Origin: Phycicoccus sp. HDW14
Lineage (GTDB): Bacteria; Actinomycetota; Actinomycetes; Actinomycetales; Dermatophilaceae
Direction of reading: 5' to 3'
Assembly: GCF_011383005.1 (NCBI RefSeq)
Contig: NZ_CP049935.1
Span: 124,001 to 188,000 of the forward strand
Length of the DNA stretch: 64,000 nucleotides
In this document: piece after piece, positions 9,633-20,124 of the stretch
How the letters are laid out: each line of letters opens with the position of its first letter
Position numbering within the stretch: the stretch's first letter is position 1
The notes under the pieces: generated by a model
Databases searched by the model: none
What the model was told of the DNA's origin: nothing
Seen by the model: the letters and a program-made list of their open reading frames with translations, nothing else
Translations under genes and position numbers: made by a program

Positions 9633-12234
9633 GTGACGCTCATGGAGCGCGACGAGCAGCTGAGGTCGGCGGCCGGGTACCTCGAGGAGGCCTCGGCCGG
9701 ACACGGGCGCCTCGCGTACGTCGCGGGTGAGGCGGGCATCGGCAAGACGTCGTACGTCGCGCAGGTGCTCGCCGACGCGCGCGGGTCGGCCCGGGCCGTG
9801 GTCGGCAGCTGCGACGGGGCCGCCACCCCGGCACCGCTCGGGCCCCTCGTCGAGATGCTCCCCGCACTGCCGGACCACGTCTGGCCGCCGGGCGCGACGC
9901 GTCAGGACGTCTTCGCGCGGCTGGTGGCGGTGTTGCGGGACCCGCCCGGGCGCCGGCCGTACCTCCTCGTCGTCGAGGACGCCCACTGGGCCGACGAGGC
10001 GACCCTGAACCTGGTGCGGCACGTCGCCCGCCGCATCCACGACTGCCACGCGCTGGTGCTCGTGACCTACCGGCCCGAGGACTCCGCCGCCAACGGGCTG
10101 CGGCTCCTCCTCGGCGAGACCGCTTCGGCCGTCGGCACCCGGCGCATCGACCTTCCCGCCCTGACCCCCTCCGCCGTCGAGGCCTTGGCGGCGCACCACG
10201 CCGCCGCCCGTCCCGGGCTGGCGGCGGTCGACGCGGACCGGCTGTACGAGGTGACCGGGGGCAACGCGTTCTTCGTCACCGAGGCGCTCTCCGCCGACAC
10301 CGACGAGGTGCCCGAGACCGTGCGCGACGCCGTCCTGGCCAGGGTCGCGCGGCTGGCCGCTCCCGCGCGGCGCGCCCTCGAGGTCGTCGCGCTGGCGGGG
10401 ACCCACCCGCGGGTCGAGCTGGTCGCCGAGCTCCTCGCGGACGGTCTCGACGCGATCGACGAGCCGGTCCGGCGGGGCCTGCTGCGCCAGGTCGACGGCG
10501 ACGTCACGTTCCGGCACGAGCTGGCCCGCCTCGCCGTGCTCGGCGAGGTCCCGGTGGGTCGCGGCGTCCACCTCCACCGGCGGCTCCTGGCCGCTCTCGA
10601 GTCGCGGGGCGCCGACCCCGCGGTCCTGGCCCACCACGCCGACGGCGCGCGCCTCGCCGACGCCGTGCTCCGGCACGCCCCGGTGGCCGCGGTGCGGGCG
10701 GGCGAGCTCGGGGCCCATCGGGAGGCCGTGCGGCAGTACCGACGCGCGCTCGAGTACGCCGACCGGCTCGCGGACCCGGCCCGGGCGGAGCTGCACTGGT
10801 CGATGGGCTACGAGTGCTACCTCACCGAGCGCATCGAGGAGGCCATCGTCCACACCCGGGAGGCCCTGGACATCTGGGAGGCGTCGGGCGAGACGGTGCG
10901 GGTCGGGGACGCCTGGCGGTGCCTGTCCCGGCTCAGCTGGTTCGCGGGTCGTGGCGAGGACGCCGAGCGGCAGGCGGACGTCGCCATCGACCTGCTCGAC
11001 GGCAGCCCGTCGGTCGAGCTCGCCATGGCGTACAGCAACCGCGCGCAGCTGCGGATGCTGGCGAGCGACCTCGCCGGCACCCGCACCTGGGGGCACACCA
11101 CGCTCGAGGTCCTCGCGGGGTCCCGGAGGGGCCGCGCCGGGACGAGGTGCGCGTCCACGCCCTGAACAACCTCGGCACGATGGAGGTCACCGCGGGCGAC
11201 CTCGGCACCGGGCAGGGGCTGCTGCTCGAGAGCCTGGAGGGGGCGCGGACCGCCGGCCTGCACGAGCACGCGGCACGGGCCTACTGCAACCTCGCCTCGG
11301 CGGCGGTGGTCCAGCGCCGGCACCCGGAGGCGAGGCGCTACCTCGACGAGGGCATCGAGTACTGCGTCGACCGCGACCTCGACTCGTGGACCGCCTACCT
11401 CGAGGGCATCCTCTGCCGGTTCCTGCTCGACCGCGGTGACACCCAGGCGGCCTGCACCCGCGCGGAGGCCCTGCTGCGGCGCGAGGACCTGGCCGCCATC
11501 GACGCCATCGAGCCGGTCATCGTGCTGGCCCACGCGCACGCGCGGCGTGGCGACCCCCGCGCTGCCGGCCACCTTGCCCGGGCCCACGCGCTCGCCGCAG
11601 GGATGGGGGAGGTGCAGCGCGTGGCCCCCGCCGCGGCCGCGCAGAGCGAGGCGGCCTGGGTCGCCGGGGACCCCGCCGGGTCCGCCGCCGCCGCGGCCGC
11701 GGCATGGCCGGCGGCGGTGGGCGCCGACTGCCCCTGGAACCGCGGGTCCGTCGCCACGTGGCTGTCGCCCGAGGTCGAGGTGGAGACGGGCTCGCTGGCG
11801 CCGCCGTACGCCGCCGAGCGGGAAGGACGCTGGGCGGAGGCTGCCGCCCTGTGGGACGGGCTCGGGTGTCCCTTCGAGCGGGCCCTGGCCCTGGCCCGCA
11901 GCGGTGAGCGGTCGGCCCTGACCGACGCCGTCCGGGGGTTCGACCGGCTCGGCGCCACCGGGGCGGCCGCGCGCGCCCGCGCGATGCTGCGGGCCGGGGG
12001 TGGCCCGCGCCCCGGTCGCCGCGCGGCGCTCCCCACGCGCACGGGCTGACGGCGCGCGAGGTCGAGGTGCTCGCCCTCGTCTGCGAGGGGCTGACCGACG
12101 CCGGGGTCGCCGAGCGGCTCCAGATCTCCCGGCGGACCGCCGAGCACCACGTCGCCTCGATCCTCGCGAAGGTGGGTGCGGGCTCCCGCCGTGAGCTGGT
12201 CGGCGTGGGTAGCCGTGCGCCGCAGGATGGGTAG
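9633..12234 (+). CDS. Large ATPase-LuxR transcriptional regulator, frameshifted twice
   Basis: LAL/MalT-like regulator of about 866 residues when restored: an N-terminal AAA ATPase with P-loop GEAGIGKT and Walker B LLVVEDAHW, a long TPR-like helical region, and a C-terminal LuxR helix-turn-helix (LTAREVEVLALVCEGLTD...RRTAEHHVASIL). As given, the frame is lost at about 11117-11120 and again at about 11994. Each break is repaired by one base: G4 to G5 restores VPEGPRRDEVRVHALNNLG, and C2 to C3 restores RARGWPAPR. The last segment ends at TAG 12232-12234. GTG 9633 is leaderless, with TAGCAT at 9621-9626. Target genes and inducer are unknown; the downstream DUF4242/lipoprotein genes are a natural guess. 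Confidence 0.85.
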
Positions 12235-12271
12235 CCGCCACCGATGAGGTGTGCTGCCCGCGGCGGTTACA

Positions 12272-12293
12272 CCTGAGGGACCACAACCTCAGG
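12272..12293 (+). promoter_or_regulatory. Inverted repeat in the leader of the DUF4242 gene
   Basis: CCTGAGG (12272-12278), 8 nt, CCTCAGG (12287-12293), immediately before the ribosome site GGGAAGGA. A TTACAC -10-like box overlaps its left edge. It could be an operator for the adjacent LuxR-type regulator or a small RNA hairpin modulating translation; the sequence does not decide. Confidence 0.4.
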
Positions 12294-12308
12294 GAAGGAC
12301 CCACCACC

Positions 12309-12557
12309 ATGCCGCTCTTCATGGACGTCCACAGCCTCGGCGACGGAGTGACGCTCACCGACGTGGCGAAGGCCCACGCGGCCGACCTGGCCATCCAGGG
12401 TGCCCACGACGTGAGCTACCTGCGCTACTGGGTCGACGAGGACAGAGGGCAGATCTTCTGCCTCGTCCAGGCACCCGACGCCGAGGCCGCCGCCACCGTG
12501 CACCGCGAGGCCCACGGTCTGGTCGCCGACGAGATCTACCGGGTGGAGGAGGGCTGA
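12309..12557 (+). CDS. DUF4242 / SCO4226-type small protein
   Basis: 82 residues: MPLFMDVHSLGDGVTLTDVAKAH, then Cys in IFCLVQAP and a C-terminal HREAHGLVADEIYRVEEG, the pattern of DUF4242. The Streptomyces member SCO4226 has been described as nickel-binding; His and Cys residues compatible with metal binding are present. ATG has GGGAAGGA about 10 nt upstream. Only one base separates its stop from the lipoprotein gene start, so the two form an operon. Biological role not established. Confidence 0.85.
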   Translation: MPLFMDVHSLGDGVTLTDVAKAHAADLAIQGAHDVSYLRYWVDEDRGQIFCLVQAPDAEAAATVHREAHGLVADEIYRVEEG

Positions 12558-12558
12558 C

Positions 12559-13263
12559 ATGGCATCGACCCACGGGCTGGGTCGCCGCGGCCTGGGTCTC
12601 GTCCTCGGCTGCGCCCTCCTCGGCACCGGCGGCTGCGCGACCGGCCCGGGACCCGCGGCCGGACCCGCGGCCGAGGGGGTCAGCGGGACCGTCCACGAGC
12701 GCTCGCACGCCGACGACAGGCTCGAGCGGAACCACTACCTCGCGACCCGGTCCGGGGGAGCACCCGCGCACGACGGGCACGGTGGGTCGGTCACCCGCAC
12801 CGCCCGGGCCGGCGCGCAGCTGGCCACCGCGGCCTTCCAGGACGTGCGGGCTGCGGAGGCCGCCGGGTGGAAGAGCAGCCTGACGACGTTGGGGTGCTTC
12901 CAGGATCCGGAGCGCGGCGGGATGGGGGTCCACTACGTCAACGACGCCCTGCTCGACGACACCGTCGACATCCGGCGGCCCGAGGCGCTCGTGTACGAGC
13001 TCGGCCGCGGCGGGCGGGTGACGGGGCTGGTGGCCCACGAGTACATCGTGCCGCTCGAGGCGTGGCACCGGTCCTCGCCCCCGCGACTGTTCGGGGTGGC
13101 CTTCCACCGGCACCCCAGCCTGCCGCTGTACGTGCTGCACGCGTGGCTGTGGAAGGACAACGTCCGCGGCGACCTCGAGGACTGGAACCCCGCCGTGCGC
13201 CTCTGCCCCTCGGGCGTCAAGATCTTCGGGCAGGACCAGCCCTCCGACGGCCACCACTCCTGA
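12559..13263 (+). CDS. Putative lipoprotein of unknown function
   Basis: 234 residues. Signal peptide with twin Arg (GLGRRGLGL) and lipobox LGTGGC giving a lipidated Cys26, then a Gly/Ala/Pro linker. The mature domain (about residues 70-225) has conserved-looking GMGVHYVNDALLDD, RPEALVYELG and HAWLWKDNVRGDLEDWNP motifs. I recall a widespread family of secreted proteins with these motifs but no function. Several His could bind metal, which would fit the DUF4242 partner encoded just upstream; that link is inference. Followed by a separately promoted permease. Confidence 0.8.
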   Translation: MASTHGLGRRGLGLVLGCALLGTGGCATGPGPAAGPAAEGVSGTVHERSHADDRLERNHYLATRSGGAPAHDGHGGSVTRTARAGAQLATAAFQDVRAAEAAGWKSSLTTLGCFQDPERGGMGVHYVNDALLDDTVDIRRPEALVYELGRGGRVTGLVAHEYIVPLEAWHRSSPPRLFGVAFHRHPSLPLYVLHAWLWKDNVRGDLEDWNPAVRLCPSGVKIFGQDQPSDGHHS

Positions 13264-13313
13264 GGCCGCGTCGCGGCGGCCGACCCCGCGTCGGCCCCCT
13301 AGCATCGGTGCGC

Positions 13314-14531
13314 ATGAGCGACTCCACGGCCGTTGCGACCGCGCCCGAGGGCATCCTCGACCCCGGCCAGCGCGGGCAGCGCCGCCGCACCCTGGCCGTC
13401 GTCGGGGTGCTGCTCGGGGTCGCGGTGCTGGGCTTCGTCCTGTGGCGCGGCAGCTCGATGGTCTTCTACGTCGTCATGAGCTGGTTCGTCGCGCTCGCGA
13501 TGGAGCCGGCCGTCGCGCGCCTCACCCGCTGGATGCCGCGCGCGGCCGCCACGGCCACCGTGATGCTGTCGCTGCTGCTCGGCATCGGCGCGTTCCTCTG
13601 GCTCTTCGGCAGCCTGCTCGTCGACCAGCTGACCGCCCTCGTCACGGCCGTCCCGGGCATCGCCTCCGACGTGCTCGAGCAGGTCAACCGGGCGACGGGG
13701 TCCGAGTACACCTACGACAACCTGCTCGAGCAGGCCGGGATCTCGCCCTCGGACCTCAGCGGCTACGCCCAGAACGTCGCCTTCGGCGTCCTCGGCTTCC
13801 TCACCGCGCTGCTCGGGGCGTTCTTCGGCATCTTCGTCGTCGCGTTCTTCGTCTTCTACATCTCGGTCGGGATGCCCCGGCTGCGGCTGTGGCTCGCGGG
13901 CCGGATGTCACCGCGCGTCCAGGTGCCGTTCCTCACGGCCTGGGACCTCGCGAAGGTCAAGGTCGGCAACTACATCGCCGCCCGCGTCGTGCTCGCCGCG
14001 GTGAACGCCGCCGCGAGCAGCGTCGCGTTCTTCCTCCTCGACCTGCCGTACTGGCTGGCCCTCGCGCTGTGGACGGGACTGGTCGCCCAGTTCATCCCGA
14101 ACATCGGCACCTACGTCTCGATCGCGCTGCCGGTCCTCGTGGGGCTCACCTCCGGCGACCCGTGGCTCGGGCTGTGGGTCCTCGTCTACGGCATCGCCTA
14201 CCAGCAGGTCGAGAACCTCACCATCGAGCCGCGGATCTCGGCCAAGGCCGTCGACGTCCACCCGGCGGTGTCGTTCGGGGCGGCGCTGCTCGGCGCCCAG
14301 CTGTTCGGGCTCTCCGGGGCGCTGATGGGCGTGCCGCTCGCCGCGACCATCATGGCGATGCTCGAGATCTACCAGCGCCGCCACGAGGTGAGCGCCGAGA
14401 CCGAGGAGCGGGTCGCCGCCCTCGTCGCGCCACGGGTCGACCCCGAGGCCGAGGAGCCCGAGCTGCCCGCGCTCGCCGAGGCCCGGGCCGCCCGGCATGA
14501 GGCCGACGGCGCCGACGACCGCGAGCGCTGA
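13314..14531 (+). CDS. AI-2E family transporter (permease)
   Basis: 405 residues with about eight membrane segments: one pair at 25-65, one near 80-110, then several in the C-terminal half. The family signature region IAARVVLAAVNAAASSVAFFLL...LVAQFIPNIGTYVSIALPV is present, as is PRISAKAVDVHPAVSFGAALLG. Family members have been linked to export of autoinducer-2 or sodium/proton exchange, but most are functionally unassigned. ATG 13314 is chosen over a longer in-frame extension because TAGCAT at 13300-13305 marks a leaderless start 8 nt away. The C-terminal 45 residues are acidic and cytoplasmic. Confidence 0.9.
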   Translation: MSDSTAVATAPEGILDPGQRGQRRRTLAVVGVLLGVAVLGFVLWRGSSMVFYVVMSWFVALAMEPAVARLTRWMPRAAATATVMLSLLLGIGAFLWLFGSLLVDQLTALVTAVPGIASDVLEQVNRATGSEYTYDNLLEQAGISPSDLSGYAQNVAFGVLGFLTALLGAFFGIFVVAFFVFYISVGMPRLRLWLAGRMSPRVQVPFLTAWDLAKVKVGNYIAARVVLAAVNAAASSVAFFLLDLPYWLALALWTGLVAQFIPNIGTYVSIALPVLVGLTSGDPWLGLWVLVYGIAYQQVENLTIEPRISAKAVDVHPAVSFGAALLGAQLFGLSGALMGVPLAATIMAMLEIYQRRHEVSAETEERVAALVAPRVDPEAEEPELPALAEARAARHEADGADDRER

Positions 14532-14598
14532 GGCCGCGCCCCGCCCGGTCACTGCGCATTACTCGCGAGTCACCGGAGTTCGGTGGCAGGCTCGGCGC

Positions 14599-17500
14599 AT
14601 GTTCTCGCGGATCGCCGTCGTCAACCGGGGAGAGGCCGCGATGCGGCTGGTCCACGCCGTGCGTGACCTCAATGCCGGACGCGCGCCGGGGGAACCGCGA
14701 ACGGAGGTCGTCGCCCTGCACACCGAGGGTGAGCGGTCGGCGATGTTCGTCCGCGAGTCCGACGTCGCCTACGACCTCGGCCCCGCGTCCGCCCGCCCGT
14801 ACCTCGACCTCGAGCGGCTGCGCACCGCCCTGCTCGAGACCCGCGCCGACGCGGTCTGGGTCGGCTGGGGCTTCGTCGCCGAGGACCCCGCCTTCGCCGA
14901 GCTGTGCCGCGAGATCGGGGTGGCCTTCATCGGCCCGAGCCCCGAGGCGATGCGCAGGCTGGGCGACAAGATCGGCTCCAAGCTCATCGCCGAGGAGGTC
15001 GGGGTGCCGGTGGCCCCGTGGAGCCGGGGCGGCGTCGACACCCTCGAGGAGGCGGTCGCGGCGGCGGGGCGCATCGGCTACCCCCTGATGCTCAAGGCGA
15101 CGGCCGGCGGCGGCGGGCGCGGGATCCGGATGGTCGCGTCGGACGCCGACCTCGAGGACGCCTACCAGCGCACCCGCGAGGAGGCCGAGCGCGCGTTCGG
15201 CTCGGGCGTGGTCTTCCTCGAGAAGCTCGTCACCGGGGCGCGGCACGTCGAGGTCCAGGTCATCGCCGACGGGCAGGGCACCGCCTGGGCCATCGGGGTG
15301 CGCGACTGCTCGGTGCAGCGCCGCAACCAGAAGGTCATCGAGGAGTCGGCCTCGCCCGTGCTCGACGCCGACCAGGCGCGTGAGCTCAAGGAGGCCGCCG
15401 AGCGGCTGGCCGTCGCCGTCGACTACGCGGGCGCCGGCACGGTCGAGTTCCTGTACCACCCGGGCGACCGGTTCTTCGCGTTCCTCGAGGTCAACACCCG
15501 CCTGCAGGTCGAGCACCCGATCACCGAGGTCGTCACCCGCACCGACCTCGTCCGGCTGCAGATCCACGTCGCCGAGGGCGGCCGGCTCGAGGGCGAGCGA
15601 CCCGCCGAGCTCGGGCACGCCGTCGAGGCCCGGCTCAACGCCGAGGACCCCGACCGCGACTTCGCACCCTCGCCCGGTCGCATCGCCCACCTCGAGCTGC
15701 CCGCAGGCCCGGGTATCCGGGTCGACACCGGTGTGGCGGAGGGTGACTCGATCCCCGCCGACTTCGACTCGATGATCGCCAAGGTCATCGCGTTCGGTCG
15801 CGACCGGGACGAGGCACTGGCCCGGCTGCGGCGCGCGATGCGCGAGACGACCGTCGTCATCGAGGGCGGCTCGACGAACAAGTCCTTCATCCTCGACCTG
15901 CTCGACCAGCCCGAGGTGGTCGACGGCAGCGCCGACACGGGATGGATCGACCGGGTGCGCGGCGAGGGCCGGCTGGTCGCCAGCGAGCACTCCGGCGTGG
16001 CGCTGGTCGCCGCCGGCATCGAGGCCTACCTCGACGCCGAGGCCATCGAGCGGGCCCGCCTCCTGGAGACCGCACGGGGCGGCCGCCCGCAGGCGCAGCA
16101 CGACGTCGGTCGCGCGGTCGACCTCAAGCTGCGCGGAACCGCCTACAAGGTCACTGTCTTCCGCACCGGGCCGTCGCGGTACCGGGTCACCGTCGCCGAG
16201 GCGTCGGGTGCGACGCACACGGTCGACGCCGACCTCGAGCGGGTCGGGCCGTACGCCAGCCGCGTGCGGGTGGCCGGACGCGTTCACCGTCTCGTCACGG
16301 CCGCCCACGGCCCTGTGCAGCTCGTCGAGGTCGACGGCGTCACGCACCGCGTCAGCCGTGACGAGGGTGGCGTGCTGCGTTCTCCCGCACCGGCCCTCGT
16401 TGTCGCCACCCCCGTCGCCGTCGGCGGGGAGGTGGCCGCGGGAGCCCCGGTGCTCGTCCTCGAGTCGATGAAGATGGAGACGGTCCTGCCGGCGCCGTTC
16501 GCGGCCCGGGTCAAGGAGCTGCTCGTCGCCACGGGCAGCCAGGTCGAGACCGGCGCCGCGCTGGTGCGCCTCGAACCGCTGGGCGACGCCGCCGAGGTGG
16601 CCGCCGAGACCGGTGGGGGCGCCGACCTCGACCTTCCCGACGCCCCGGACGAGTCCGACGCCGCCGAGCGCGCCGCCCGGGCGCGCGCCGACCTGTCGGC
16701 GATGCTCCTCGGCTACGACCTCGACCCGGCCCACGAGAGCCGGGCGCTCGAGGGCTACCTCGCGGCCCGTGACGAGCTGGCCGGCAGCGGCGCGCCCGTC
16801 GTCGCCGACGAGCTCTCGCTGCTCGAGGTCTTCGCCGACCTCGCCGAGCTCGGGCGCAACCGCCCGGTGGGTCAGGAGGCCCACGTCGAGAACCGGGTGC
16901 ACAGCCCGCGCGAGCACTTCCGGACCTTCCTGCAGACCCTCGACCCCGAGCGCGGCGCGCTGCCCGCCGACTTCGTCGGACGCCTCGAGCGGGTGCTGCG
17001 GCACTACGGCGTCGACTCCCTCGACCGCACCGCCGACCTCGAGGGCGCCGTCTTCCGCGTCTTCCTCTCCCAACAGCGCTCGACCCCCGAGGTGCAGATG
17101 GCCACCTCGCTGCTCCAGCGCTGGCTCGCCGAGCCGGCCCCGCAGGGCGAGGCGTCCGCGGCGGCGCACGACCTGCTCGACCGGCTCGTCGTCGCCACCC
17201 AGCTGCGCTTCCCGATCGTCGGCGACCTGGCCCGCAGCGTCCGCTTCCGCTGGTTCGACCAGCCCCTCGTCGACGCCGACCGGCGTTCGGTGCTGGGTTC
17301 CGTCGGAACGGAGCTGGAGCAGATCGACGCGATGGCCCCGGGTGCCGAGCGCACCGCCCGGGTCGACGCGCTGGCCGCCATCCCCGAGCGCATCGTGCGC
17401 TTCCTCGGCGAGCGGCTGCGCACCGGCGTCGCCGCCCGCGAGCCGATGCTCGAGGTCCTCGTCAAGCGCCACTACCGCGGCTACGAGCTGTCCGGGCTCG

Positions 17501-20106
17501 CCGAGTCGACCGAGGACGGGCGCGCCGTCGCGGTCGCCGACTACGTCCTCGACGAGCGCGCCACCCACCTCGTCAGCACCGTCGGCACGGTCGACGAGCT
17601 GTCGGCGGGGTCCGCGCTCGCGGGTCTGCTCGAGCGGCTGGTCGCCGCCCGGGCCGAGGGCCAGGACGCGGTGGTCGACCTCTACGTGCACTGGCCCGAC
17701 CTGCCGTCCGACCCCGAGGCCGCGTCGGCCGAGCTCGCGACGCGGGTCGCCGCCCTGCCCTTCGCGCACGCCTGCCGCCGGGTGGCCGTCGGCGTCGTCC
17801 CCGACGACCAGCGCGAGGTCGGCTACTTCACCTACCGCCCGCAGCCCGACGGCACCGTCGTCGAGGACACCCCGGTCCGCGGCGTGCACCCGATGGTCGG
17901 GCGCCGGCTGAACCTCTGGCGGCTGCGCGACTTCGGGCTGACCCGGCTCGAGGCCCCCGAGGACGTCCTGCTGCTCCACGCGGTCGCGCACGACAACCCG
18001 CAGGACCAGCGGCTCGTCGCGCTGGCCCAGGTCCGCCAGCTCGTCGTCGTCCGTGACGACGACGGCAAGGTCACCGCGCTGCCGCACGTCGAACGGGCGC
18101 TGGCCAACTGCCTCGAGGCGGTGCGGCGGGCCCGCCAGACCCTCGGCGGCGGCGCGCGGCTCGACATGAACCACGTGTGGCTGCACATCTGGCCGCCGGT
18201 CGACGGCGACCTCGACCAGCTGACCGCGCTCCAGGGCAAGGTCGCGCCGATGACGGCCGGCGCGGGCATCGAGGAGGTGCGGATCGAGGGCGAGATCGCC
18301 GGTGACAACGGCCACACCGTCCCCATCTGCGCGCGCTTCACGTACCAGCCGGGGTCGGGCGTCACCTTCACGGTCGAGCAGCCGCCGACCGAGCGCCTCG
18401 CGCCGCTGGACTCGTACGCGGAGAAGGTGGTTCGCGCCCGACGTCGTGGCCTCGTGTACCCGTACGAGCTGGTGTCGATGATCGCCGGCGGTGGCGGTGA
18501 GGCCGTCGAGCACGACCTCGACGAGTCCGGGCGGCTCGTCCCCGTCGACCGTCCCTACGGGCAGAACACCTCCGGGATGATCTGCGGCGTCGTCACCACG
18601 CCGACGCCCCTCCACCCCGAGGGCGTCACGCGCGTCCTGCTGTGCGGCGACCCGCTGCGCGCCCTCGGCGCGGTCGCGGAGGCCGAGTGCCGGCGGGTCA
18701 TCGCGGCTCTCGACCTCGCCGAGGAGCGCGGTCTGCCCGTCGAGTGGTTCGCGCTCTCGGCCGGCGCGCGCATCTCGATGGACTCCGGCACGGAGAACAT
18801 GGACTGGGTCGCCAAGGCGCTCAAGCGGATCATCGAGTTCACCCAGGCGGGGCACGAGATCAACGTCGTCGTGGCCGGCATCAACGTCGGGGCGCAGCCG
18901 TACTGGAACGCCGAGGCGACGATGCTCATGCACACGAAGGGCATCCTCGTCATGACGCCCGACTCGGCGATGGTCCTCACCGGCAAGCAGTCGCTCGACT
19001 TCTCCGGCGGCGTCTCGGCGGAGGACAACTTCGGCATCGGCGGCTACGACCGCGTGATGGGCCCGAACGGGCAGGCGCAGTACTGGGCCAAGGACCTCGT
19101 CGACGCCTACGGGATCCTGTTGTCGCACTACGAGTCCAGCTGGGTGGCGCCGGGGGAGGCCGGCCCGCGCCGGGCACCGACCACCGACCCCGTTGACCGC
19201 GACGTGTCGGTGTACCCGCACGTGCTGGAGGGCAGTGACTTCACGAAGGTCGGCGACATCTTCTCGCCGGCGACCAACCCGGACCGCAAGAAGGCCTTCG
19301 ACATCCGCACCGTGATGCGGGCCGTCGCCGACCAGGACCACGCGACGCTCGAGCGCTGGGCCGGCATGGCCGACGCCGAGACGGCCGTTGTGCTCGACGC
19401 GCGCATCGGCGGGATCTCGGTGGCGCTGTTGGGGATCGAGTCGCAGAACGTGGCGCGCCGCGGCTTCCCGCCCACCGACGGTCCGGACACCTACACGGCC
19501 GGGACGCTGTTCCCGCGGTCCTCGAAGAAGGCCGCGCGGTTCATCAACGCGGCCTCGGGCAACCGCCCGCTCGTCGTCCTGGCCAACCTCTCCGGCTTCG
19601 ACGGCTCACCCGAGTCGATGCGCAGCCTCCAGCTCGAGTACGGCGCCGAGATCGGCCGGGCCATCGTCAACTTCGAGGGCCCGATCGTCTTCGTCGTCGT
19701 GTCCCGGTACCACGGTGGCGCCTTCGTCGTCTTCTCCAAGGCCCTCAACGACCGGATGACGGTGCTGGCCATCGAGGGGTCCTTCGCCTCGGTCATCGGT
19801 GGCGCCCCGGCCGCGGCGGTCGTGTTCGCCCGCGACGTCGACGCCCGGACGGCCGCCGACCCGCGGGTGAGCGACCTCGAGGCGCGGGTGCGCGAGGCAT
19901 CGGCTGCCGAGCGGCCGGTGCTGGCCACCGAGCTGGCCACGGTGCGCCAGGCCGTGCGCTCGGAGATGCTCGGCAAGGTCGCCTCGGAGTTCGACCGGGT
20001 GCACGACATCCACCGCGCGGTCGAGGTCGGGTCGGTCGACGCCGTCATCGCCCCCGAGGAGCTGCGGCCGCGCATCATCGCGGCCCTGGAGGCCGAGCTC
20101 GGCTGA
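14599..20106 (+). CDS. Single-chain multidomain acyl-CoA carboxylase (BC-BCCP-central-CT)
   Basis: 1835 residues in one frame. Biotin carboxylase at about 1-460 with the ATP-grasp glycine loop after Lys166 (KATAGGGGRG) and EVNTRLQVEHPITE; biotin carrier domain with the biotinyl Lys625 in ESMKMET; a central region of about 600 residues (680-1270) resembling that of eukaryotic acetyl-CoA carboxylase; and carboxyltransferase at about 1270-1830 (SAGARISMDSGTENM, GGYDRVMGPNGQAQYWA). It carboxylates an acyl-CoA to the malonyl-type product using bicarbonate and ATP; chain-length preference cannot be read. ATG 14599 is preceded by CAGGCT 6 nt upstream, a variant leaderless box. It stands alone, without separate acc subunits or biotin ligase nearby. 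Confidence 0.93.
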   Translation: MFSRIAVVNRGEAAMRLVHAVRDLNAGRAPGEPRTEVVALHTEGERSAMFVRESDVAYDLGPASARPYLDLERLRTALLETRADAVWVGWGFVAEDPAFAELCREIGVAFIGPSPEAMRRLGDKIGSKLIAEEVGVPVAPWSRGGVDTLEEAVAAAGRIGYPLMLKATAGGGGRGIRMVASDADLEDAYQRTREEAERAFGSGVVFLEKLVTGARHVEVQVIADGQGTAWAIGVRDCSVQRRNQKVIEESASPVLDADQARELKEAAERLAVAVDYAGAGTVEFLYHPGDRFFAFLEVNTRLQVEHPITEVVTRTDLVRLQIHVAEGGRLEGERPAELGHAVEARLNAEDPDRDFAPSPGRIAHLELPAGPGIRVDTGVAEGDSIPADFDSMIAKVIAFGRDRDEALARLRRAMRETTVVIEGGSTNKSFILDLLDQPEVVDGSADTGWIDRVRGEGRLVASEHSGVALVAAGIEAYLDAEAIERARLLETARGGRPQAQHDVGRAVDLKLRGTAYKVTVFRTGPSRYRVTVAEASGATHTVDADLERVGPYASRVRVAGRVHRLVTAAHGPVQLVEVDGVTHRVSRDEGGVLRSPAPALVVATPVAVGGEVAAGAPVLVLESMKMETVLPAPFAARVKELLVATGSQVETGAALVRLEPLGDAAEVAAETGGGADLDLPDAPDESDAAERAARARADLSAMLLGYDLDPAHESRALEGYLAARDELAGSGAPVVADELSLLEVFADLAELGRNRPVGQEAHVENRVHSPREHFRTFLQTLDPERGALPADFVGRLERVLRHYGVDSLDRTADLEGAVFRVFLSQQRSTPEVQMATSLLQRWLAEPAPQGEASAAAHDLLDRLVVATQLRFPIVGDLARSVRFRWFDQPLVDADRRSVLGSVGTELEQIDAMAPGAERTARVDALAAIPERIVRFLGERLRTGVAAREPMLEVLVKRHYRGYELSGLAESTEDGRAVAVADYVLDERATHLVSTVGTVDELSAGSALAGLLERLVAARAEGQDAVVDLYVHWPDLPSDPEAASAELATRVAALPFAHACRRVAVGVVPDDQREVGYFTYRPQPDGTVVEDTPVRGVHPMVGRRLNLWRLRDFGLTRLEAPEDVLLLHAVAHDNPQDQRLVALAQVRQLVVVRDDDGKVTALPHVERALANCLEAVRRARQTLGGGARLDMNHVWLHIWPPVDGDLDQLTALQGKVAPMTAGAGIEEVRIEGEIAGDNGHTVPICARFTYQPGSGVTFTVEQPPTERLAPLDSYAEKVVRARRRGLVYPYELVSMIAGGGGEAVEHDLDESGRLVPVDRPYGQNTSGMICGVVTTPTPLHPEGVTRVLLCGDPLRALGAVAEAECRRVIAALDLAEERGLPVEWFALSAGARISMDSGTENMDWVAKALKRIIEFTQAGHEINVVVAGINVGAQPYWNAEATMLMHTKGILVMTPDSAMVLTGKQSLDFSGGVSAEDNFGIGGYDRVMGPNGQAQYWAKDLVDAYGILLSHYESSWVAPGEAGPRRAPTTDPVDRDVSVYPHVLEGSDFTKVGDIFSPATNPDRKKAFDIRTVMRAVADQDHATLERWAGMADAETAVVLDARIGGISVALLGIESQNVARRGFPPTDGPDTYTAGTLFPRSSKKAARFINAASGNRPLVVLANLSGFDGSPESMRSLQLEYGAEIGRAIVNFEGPIVFVVVSRYHGGAFVVFSKALNDRMTVLAIEGSFASVIGGAPAAAVVFARDVDARTAADPRVSDLEARVREASAAERPVLATELATVRQAVRSEMLGKVASEFDRVHDIHRAVEVGSVDAVIAPEELRPRIIAALEAELG

Positions 20107-20124
20107 GCGTGGCTGACTGCCGGG

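Noticed and set aside
9633..12234. Programmed frameshifting in the LuxR-type regulator
   Set aside because: No slippery heptamer or stimulatory structure is evident at the two breaks, and identical one-base losses occur in unrelated genes, so missed bases are the simpler explanation.
14350..19341. A 1663-codon open frame on the minus strand
   Set aside because: It is the mirror of the carboxylase gene in a GC-rich codon context; its product is a low-complexity Val/Asp/Arg/Gly mixture with no recognisable domain.
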